The notes below the pieces were generated by a model. That model saw only the letters and a program-made list of their open reading frames with translations, searched no databases and had not been told where the DNA came from. Shown in pieces: positions 4,105 to 9,355 of a stretch of 9,355 bases of DNA (its first letter is position 1; each line of letters begins with the position of its first letter). This stretch comes from Lentisphaeria bacterium. Its GTDB lineage: Bacteria; Verrucomicrobiota; Lentisphaeria; Victivallales; GWF2-50-93. The position numbers were made by a program, and so were the translations under genes. The stretch lies in assembly GCA_020056205.1 (NCBI GenBank), contig JAGVIF010000496.1, positions 1 through 9,355 of the forward strand. Reading direction: 5' to 3'.

Positions 4105-5952
4105 ATGAAATCGTACTTCGTCACAAAATCCTCGACATACCGCTTTGGGTATGCCTCCCGCCTTCGCCGGGAAACTACGGCGCGACATTCTGGCTTTGCG
4201 GCTTGTCTGAATTTCATAATCTTCTTCATCGGCCTGTGTGCGGCGCGCGGACAGGTCGGCTCCGGTTTTGGCTTTTGCAACCGGCTCTTTTGCATGGCAT
4301 TCTTTTATCCGGTTCTAATTTTTATCGCCGAGTCGTCTTCTCCCTACGAGAGCGGCAAAGATTTTTCTCCTAACGGGAAGATTGACGAACTGCAGTTGGC
4401 GAATTTTGCGAAACTCGGAATAAAACCCGCGAAAATCTGTTCCGACGCGGTATTTCTGAGAAGGGTTTATTTGGATGTAATAGGAACTCTTCCCTCCGCG
4501 AATGAGGCCGAAAAATTTATTTCCGACAAGACCTCTGACAAGCGGGCAAAACTTGTTGATGACCTGCTGAATCGTGACGAATTTGCGAAGTACTGGACAC
4601 TTAAATGGTGCGACATACTCAGGGTAAAATCGGAATTCCCAATCAACCTTTGGCCCAACGCCGTTCAGGCTTACAGCCACTGGATATGGAATGCCGTTGA
4701 GACAAATATGCCCTACGACAAGTTTGCCCGCGCCCTATTGACCTCAAGCGGAAGCAATTTCCGCGATCCGGCGGTAAATTTTTACCGTTCCACCCCGGAT
4801 AAAACTCCCTCCGGAATTGCGAAAATCGCAACTCTCGCCTTTCTTGGGTCGCGCCTTCAGGATTGGCCTGAATACGACAGGAAGGAAATCGAAAAACTGT
4901 TCTCAAGAATCTCTTACAAAAAAACAGGAGAATGGAAAGAGGAAATAGTTTTTTTCAATCCAGAACCCTCGGGTGAAATGATAGTTGATATGCCGGATAG
5001 GACAAAACTCAAAATTCCGTCAGGACACGATCCGCGCGCCGCTTTTGCCGACTGGCTGACGGCGTCCGGAAAAAAATGGTTCGCGGAGGCGGCTGTCAAC
5101 AGGACATGGTTTTGGCTCTTCGGACTGGGAATAGTTCACGAGCCGGACGCTTTTGGTTTTCACAGAAAAAATGACGGTTTTTTGGATTCCGCACTTGGCT
5201 CTTTTATCGGCCGCAGTCCGTGCGTGAACACCGGAAATCCTCCGCGCAATCCGGAGCTTATCCGTTATCTTGCCGATGAATTCATTCGTTCCAATTACGA
5301 TTTTAAGGAATTGATCCGCATGATCGCCAATTCCGCCACATATCAGCAGTCATGCGTTCCTGCCGTGGAGGACATTGCGGCTGCCGGGAAATATTTCGCG
5401 GCCTATCCGGTTCACCGCCTTGACGCTGAAGTTCTCGCAGACGCGTTGAGTTATTTTGCCGGCGTATCTCCGCAATATATGAGCGTTATTCCGGAACCGT
5501 TCACATATGTTCCGGCAGAAAATCGGACTATTGAACTATATGACGGAAGCATAAGCAGTTCATTCCTTGAAACTTTCGGACGCTCCGCGCGCGACACCGG
5601 ATTCCTGACCGAACGCAACAGCCAGGTCACATACTCTCAAAGGCTTTTCCTTTTAAACTCTCCGATCATTCAAAATAAAGTGACTAACACTCCCTTCCTC
5701 AAAACTATCATAGAAAACGCAAAAGGAGATTCTACAGACATCATAAACCGGATTTATCTGCTTGTCCTTTCAAGATATCCCTCTGAGGACGAAATAGAAA
5801 AGATTCTCCTCAATTATGGAGAGATTAAAGCGCCCGGCAAAGGCGGGGACAAAGGCGGAAAAAAAAAGCAGGCAATGAAAAATGCGAATTTCGCATGCAG
5901 ACAGTTGATATGGGCCCTGATTAACTCAAAAGAATTTATTTTTAACCACTAA
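4105..5952 (+). CDS. DUF1549/DUF1553 secreted protein lacking the haem motif
   Basis: A 615-residue protein from ATG 4105. A DUF1549 domain spans about 93-270, with F-L-R-R-V-Y-L-D-V-I-G-T-L-P (117-130), a K-L-V-D-D-L-L segment (149-155) and a W-C-D-I-L-R segment (168-173). A DUF1553 domain spans about 309-600, with H-D-P-R-A-A-F-A-D-W-L (308-318), V-N-R-T-W (331-335), N-P-E-L-I (382-386), Y-Q-Q-S (413-416) and H-R-L-D-A-E-V-L (437-444). The biochemical role of the family is unknown. Most relatives have CxxCH after the FLGxR segment; here it reads F-L-G-S-R-L-Q-D-W-P (246-255). About 27 extra residues (351-377) precede NPPRNPEL. The start is doubtful. Codons 10-60 overlap a hairpin-rich repeat, so Met64 (4294) is an alternative, although it lacks a ribosome site while GGGGAA (4095-4100) precedes 4105. 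Hydrophobic runs at 31-46 and 62-74 could each act as a signal sequence. DUF1501 follows after 13 bases. Confidence 0.88.
   Translation: MKSYFVTKSSTYRFGYASRLRRETTARHSGFAACLNFIIFFIGLCAARGQVGSGFGFCNRLFCMAFFYPVLIFIAESSSPYESGKDFSPNGKIDELQLANFAKLGIKPAKICSDAVFLRRVYLDVIGTLPSANEAEKFISDKTSDKRAKLVDDLLNRDEFAKYWTLKWCDILRVKSEFPINLWPNAVQAYSHWIWNAVETNMPYDKFARALLTSSGSNFRDPAVNFYRSTPDKTPSGIAKIATLAFLGSRLQDWPEYDRKEIEKLFSRISYKKTGEWKEEIVFFNPEPSGEMIVDMPDRTKLKIPSGHDPRAAFADWLTASGKKWFAEAAVNRTWFWLFGLGIVHEPDAFGFHRKNDGFLDSALGSFIGRSPCVNTGNPPRNPELIRYLADEFIRSNYDFKELIRMIANSATYQQSCVPAVEDIAAAGKYFAAYPVHRLDAEVLADALSYFAGVSPQYMSVIPEPFTYVPAENRTIELYDGSISSSFLETFGRSARDTGFLTERNSQVTYSQRLFLLNSPIIQNKVTNTPFLKTIIENAKGDSTDIINRIYLLVLSRYPSEDEIEKILLNYGEIKAPGKGGDKGGKKKQAMKNANFACRQLIWALINSKEFIFNH
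4136..4284. repeat. Hairpin-rich repeat stretch overlapping the 5' end of the DUF1549 gene
   Basis: Four hairpins follow each other: CATACC/GGTATG (4136-4141 with 4148-4153), TCCCG/CGGGA (4156-4160 with 4168-4172), CCTGT/ACAGG (4233-4237 with 4251-4255) and CCGGTT/AACCGG (4262-4267 with 4279-4284). The third resembles the element at 3579-3632 in inverse orientation, sharing ACCTGTCCGCG on the - strand (4256-4246). Such structure is unusual for coding DNA. Confidence 0.5.
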
Positions 5953-5965
5953 AAAAACACTGAAA

Positions 5966-7297
5966 ATGGATGAATTGAAAAAAAAATCCGTAAAGTATAT
6001 CAGCAGACGCGATATGCTGAAATACGGCGCCGCCGGAGCGGCTGGATTTTTCCTTTGCAAGTTGCAGGCTTTCGGCGCATCGCAAGCCCCCGCAATTCCG
6101 AAAACAAAGGTGAAATCCGTGATCGAAATATGGCTGTGGGGAGGCCCTTCTCATATAGAAACATTCGACCCTAAAATATCCGCCGGATACGACTACGACG
6201 GAGGATTCAAAGCGATTCCGACAAATGTTCCGGGCGTGGAAGTAAGCGAGTTCCTCCCAAATCTTGCGAAAATCGCAGACAAATACTCCATCATACGAAG
6301 CATGACCCACGGAAACAACGGGCATGAGACCGCCACATATTTGATGCAGACCGGACGCCCGGCGGGAGGAAAAGTTTATCCGGGAATTGGCGCTGTGATA
6401 GGAATGATGAAAGGATATGACCACGGTTACAAAGGAAAGATCCCTCCCTACATTGTCTTAACCCAGGCAAAGGGGCGTTTCTCGGAAATCGGGTTCCTCA
6501 ATCCCAAATATAAACCGCTTGTAACCGGCGGAGACCCTAACGCCCAAGTCTTTGCTGTGGAAGGGATAGTGAACGCCGGGCTCACAAAAGAGCAACAGAA
6601 ACAAAACCGCATATTTCTCGATAAATTAGACGGCCTTGAATCTCTTCTTGCGGAAAATCCCAACTTCAAAGAATTTGACAAAGCCGGCGACGAAGCTTAT
6701 GAATTGATAGTCGGCTCAGCCGGAGAAGTCTTTGACCTAAACAAGGAAACAAAAGAAGTTCGCGGCCTTTACGGACGCAATTGGTTCGGGCAAAGCTGTC
6801 TGGCAGCGCGCCGCCTCGCGGAAGGCGGTGTGCCGTACATAACAATCAATTTCAACGGATGGGACACGCATAAAAGACATTTTCAAACTATGAAAAATAA
6901 AATGCCGCAGTTGGATCAGGGGTTGACAGCCCTTCTTCAAGACCTTGAACAACGCGGACTGCTTGACACTACGATTGTCTGGTGCTCAGGAGAATTTGGC
7001 CGTCAGCCGAAGGTTTCGTGGGAGAGCCCGTGGAATGGAGGGCGTCAACATCACGGCCAATGTTTCAGCGCGCTTGTCGCGGGGGGAGGGTTTAAGGGAG
7101 GCGCGGTAGTCGGAAAATCTGATGAGCGCGCCGAAAATCCCATTGAACGCCTGGTCTATCCACAGGATTTTCTCGGAAGCATCTACGAATTGGCGGGGAT
7201 AGATCCGGACGGCGCCATGCCAAACCCAATGGGGGAAGACATAAAAGTATTGCCTCCTCAGTCGGAGGGCGGCCGCCTTCGGGAAATATACAAGTAA
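5966..7297 (+). CDS. DUF1501 family protein with twin-arginine signal
   Basis: A 443-residue protein of normal length for the DUF1501 family, which has an alkaline-phosphatase/sulfatase-like fold but no proven activity. A Tat signal spans residues 1-38: S-R-R-D-M-L-K (13-19), then a small hydrophobic stretch (20-30) ending near A-F-G-A, so folded export is expected. Family landmarks are W-L-W-G-G-P-S-H-I-E-T-F-D-P (56-69), R-S-M-T-H (111-115), N-G-H-E (118-121), N-G-W-D-T-H (297-302), G-E-F-G-R (342-346) and G-G-R-Q-H-H-G (358-364). His and Asp residues in these motifs may bind metal, by analogy with the fold. It starts 13 bases after the DUF1549/DUF1553 gene, without a visible Shine-Dalgarno sequence, so coupling to upstream translation is plausible. 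The pairing of these two genes is standard in PVC genomes, where they are thought to act together outside the cytoplasm. Confidence 0.93.
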   Translation: MDELKKKSVKYISRRDMLKYGAAGAAGFFLCKLQAFGASQAPAIPKTKVKSVIEIWLWGGPSHIETFDPKISAGYDYDGGFKAIPTNVPGVEVSEFLPNLAKIADKYSIIRSMTHGNNGHETATYLMQTGRPAGGKVYPGIGAVIGMMKGYDHGYKGKIPPYIVLTQAKGRFSEIGFLNPKYKPLVTGGDPNAQVFAVEGIVNAGLTKEQQKQNRIFLDKLDGLESLLAENPNFKEFDKAGDEAYELIVGSAGEVFDLNKETKEVRGLYGRNWFGQSCLAARRLAEGGVPYITINFNGWDTHKRHFQTMKNKMPQLDQGLTALLQDLEQRGLLDTTIVWCSGEFGRQPKVSWESPWNGGRQHHGQCFSALVAGGGFKGGAVVGKSDERAENPIERLVYPQDFLGSIYELAGIDPDGAMPNPMGEDIKVLPPQSEGGRLREIYK

Positions 7298-7309
7298 CGG
7301 GAGATAATA

Positions 7310-9355
7310 ATGAGAAAGCGACTTATTTTTCTTTTTTGCGCGATAGCAGTTTCAGGTTTTAACGGACTGGAAGCTCAGGAACAAACCCCCAATATAGGAT
7401 ATGTTTATCCGTCCGGAGGACAGAGGGGCGCGGCTGTAAGCGCGATCATAGGAGGAATGAATCTCAACAATGTCAATGGCGCGCTATTTTCCGGCGACGG
7501 AATAACAGTCGAATCCATAAAAATTTCAAGACCTTTTGACAAATTAAACGATGATCTTAAGAGGGAGATAATGCCAATCCTTGAGGCGATGGAAAAAGGG
7601 GAAGATCCTCTCGCCGCCGCGAAGAACAGTTCGGAAAAGATTATCTCCATGCTCAAGAAACAACAGGAAAATAAACCGGAGGATAAAGGCGCGGCGCAAA
7701 AAGACAAAGCAAACACAAAGGAACCGGGCCAATACGACGATATACTTAAACTGGTTCCGGGAGAAAGGCTTATATACATAGATAAAACCCCCGAGGAGGT
7801 GGTGAAAATAATCGAGGAGCTTTCGCCTCTTGAACGCGAGTGCCTTTACAAAGCCGTTTTCTCAAAGCAAAATGTCCTGCAGGCAAGCCCGGCAATAGAA
7901 CAAAACGCCATCCTTGAACTTAAAATAGCGGACAATGCCCCGTTGGGAACAAGAGAAATCCGCTTGTATTCGAAAAACGGCGTCAGCAATCCATTGCTCT
8001 TTGAAGTGGGCAATGTTAAGGAAAACGTTGGCCACTTTTTTAAGAGAGATGACGAAAAAAATACTCGCATCGTGGACAGTTTTCCGTCGCTTTTAAACGG
8101 GCAAATCATGCCCGGTGAAATAGACAGGTTCAAGTTCACGGGGAAGGCCGGCGAAAAATATGCCTTTTCCGTCTCGGCCCGGAAATTAATTCCGTATCTT
8201 GGAGACGCCGTTCCGGGATGGTTCCAGCCGGTTATTTCAATTCACGATGCCACAGGAAAACTCCTTGCCTTCGCGGACGATAATATTTTTGATCCCGACC
8301 CGGTCCTCGCTTTTACTCCTTCTTCGGACGGAGACTACGAAATCCGGATACGCGACTCCATCTACCGCGGCAGAGAGGATTTTATTTATCGCATGAGAGC
8401 GGAAATCGGCAACCTCCCGGAACTCAGCTTTAAACGGCTTTCCGGTTGCGATCTTCCGTCTGTTCAGGAATCCGAAAAAAATGACTCCCTGCAAAAAGCG
8501 CAGAAAATTCAGTATCCTGTTATAATAGAGGGCGCTATAAATACGGAAAATGACCTTGACTTTTTCTGTTTTGAAGGGCGAAAAGGGGAAAAAGCTGCCG
8601 TCGAAATTTTTGCGAGACGATTAGATTCTCCGCTTGATTCTATGATTCAAATTTTTGACAAGGACGGCAAAGTCTTGTCATGGAATGACGATTGGAATTG
8701 GCTCAACGTCGGAACGCGCGCTCATCATTCTGACTCATACTGCTTTTACGAACTTCCATATGACGGATATTATACTGTGAAAGTTGCCGATGTCCAATCC
8801 AAGGGCGGCGATAAATTTAAATATTTGCTCCGCATAAGCAGGCCCATCCCTGATTTTGACATATATATGAATCCATCTGTCTTGAACGCAAAAAAAGGCG
8901 GAATAATTCCATTTACAGTGAATCTCCTTCGCAAAGACGGATTTGACGAAGAGATAGAAATATTTTGCGATAAGGGACCGGACGGAGTGAAAATAAACGG
9001 CAATAAAATCGCGCCCGGACTGAATACAATAAGAATGACTGTTTTCATCCCAAGAGACGTCAAAGAGGGCTTTCACGAAATAGAATTCTCGGCAAAAGCA
9101 AAAGTGGGAGAGAAAGAAATTTTAAAAAAAATCATAGCGGCGGATGACGTTATGCAGGCATTTTTATACCGGCACCTGCTTCCGGCGCAGAAACTGTTTT
9201 TATTCGTGTCGAACCAATCCTGGCTGCCTTTCCGTTCCTTTCCCAAAGAACTTTCAATGAAGGCCGGCGAGGAAAAAAAACTGACATGGGCATGTCCCGG
9301 ATTCAAACCAAAAGAAGATGTGAATTATCTCCTTGAATTGGACTCGCCGCCTGCC
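7310..9355 (+). CDS. Secreted protein with two PPC domains, cut by the right edge
   Basis: The frame is open from ATG 7310 to the last base, giving 682 codons with no stop. GGGAG at 7299-7303 is the ribosome site, and the start lies 12 bases after the DUF1501 stop. An N-terminal signal peptide (M-R-K-R, then hydrophobic, likely cut near L-E-A at 20-22) is followed by Y-V-Y-P-S-G-G-Q-R-G (31-40), the usual opening of these proteins. Then comes a Lys/Glu/Gln-rich stretch (about 85-130) and a segment ending in S-N-P-L-L-F-E-V-G. Two bacterial pre-peptidase C-terminal (PPC) beta domains follow, at about 269-370 (with D-S-I-Y-R-G-R-E-D-F) and 408-510 (with W-N-D-D-W-N). PPC domains act as secreted beta-sandwich modules and no catalytic domain is visible here. 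The remaining part (about 515-682) reads as a further beta-rich region. As third gene of the trio it is probably a structural or binding partner. Confidence 0.9.
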   Translation, partial: MRKRLIFLFCAIAVSGFNGLEAQEQTPNIGYVYPSGGQRGAAVSAIIGGMNLNNVNGALFSGDGITVESIKISRPFDKLNDDLKREIMPILEAMEKGEDPLAAAKNSSEKIISMLKKQQENKPEDKGAAQKDKANTKEPGQYDDILKLVPGERLIYIDKTPEEVVKIIEELSPLERECLYKAVFSKQNVLQASPAIEQNAILELKIADNAPLGTREIRLYSKNGVSNPLLFEVGNVKENVGHFFKRDDEKNTRIVDSFPSLLNGQIMPGEIDRFKFTGKAGEKYAFSVSARKLIPYLGDAVPGWFQPVISIHDATGKLLAFADDNIFDPDPVLAFTPSSDGDYEIRIRDSIYRGREDFIYRMRAEIGNLPELSFKRLSGCDLPSVQESEKNDSLQKAQKIQYPVIIEGAINTENDLDFFCFEGRKGEKAAVEIFARRLDSPLDSMIQIFDKDGKVLSWNDDWNWLNVGTRAHHSDSYCFYELPYDGYYTVKVADVQSKGGDKFKYLLRISRPIPDFDIYMNPSVLNAKKGGIIPFTVNLLRKDGFDEEIEIFCDKGPDGVKINGNKIAPGLNTIRMTVFIPRDVKEGFHEIEFSAKAKVGEKEILKKIIAADDVMQAFLYRHLLPAQKLFLFVSNQSWLPFRSFPKELSMKAGEEKKLTWACPGFKPKEDVNYLLELDSPPA

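Noticed and set aside
4041..4373. 110-residue + strand frame and the 74-residue - strand frame at 4071-4295
   Set aside because: Both lie on the hairpin-rich stretch and overlap the DUF1549 gene; no motif or ribosome site supports them.
5966..7297. Sulfatase annotation for the DUF1501 protein
   Set aside because: The fold is related, but there is no C/S-x-P-x-R sulfatase signature, so only the DUF1501 family call is supported.

Overview
The window looks like a piece of a PVC-superphylum chromosome (Lentisphaerota, Kiritimatiellota, Planctomycetota or a relative, probably a metagenome-assembled genome). The main reason is the DUF1549/DUF1553, DUF1501 and PPC-domain gene trio at 4105-9355, a hallmark of that group. 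The non-coding DNA is also packed with palindromic intergenic repeats of the kind such genomes carry. I cannot assign a genus. All genes that I accept are on the + strand.

Region 1 (1-2378) is a tight three-gene unit. It holds the C-terminal malectin-like domain of a protein cut by the window edge (probably a glycoside hydrolase), an Asp/Glu-racemase-superfamily protein starting inside the previous stop codon (TAATG overlap), and a DUF1537-family kinase whose motifs fit 3-oxo-tetronate kinase (OtnK). This suggests carbohydrate and sugar-acid catabolism. A small hairpin with a T-run after the kinase may end the transcript.

Region 2 (2379-4104) is repeat country around one gene of unknown function. 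Nested hairpins, some preceded by GTAG as in REP elements, fill 2386-2670 and 3440-3922. Between them sits a 211-residue protein (2746-3381) with a near-perfect Shine-Dalgarno sequence; it resembles the small uncharacterised proteins that begin MPYI and carry a GELNY motif. Two double-hairpin elements (2535-2598 and 3757-3809) are each built from two near-inverted hairpins whose stem differences are compensatory. At 3883-3921 two inverted repeats interlock in pseudoknot order.

Region 3 (4105-9355) is the secreted-protein trio: a DUF1549/DUF1553 protein without the usual CxxCH haem motif, a DUF1501 protein with a twin-arginine signal, and a secreted protein with two PPC domains that runs off the right edge. 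Spacings of 12-13 bases indicate one operon. The first 60 or so codons of the DUF1549/DUF1553 reading frame overlap a hairpin-rich stretch containing an inverted relative of the repeat at 3579-3632. The true start is therefore uncertain, or a repeat has supplied a new N-terminus.

No tRNA, rRNA, CRISPR array, transposase gene or origin was seen.
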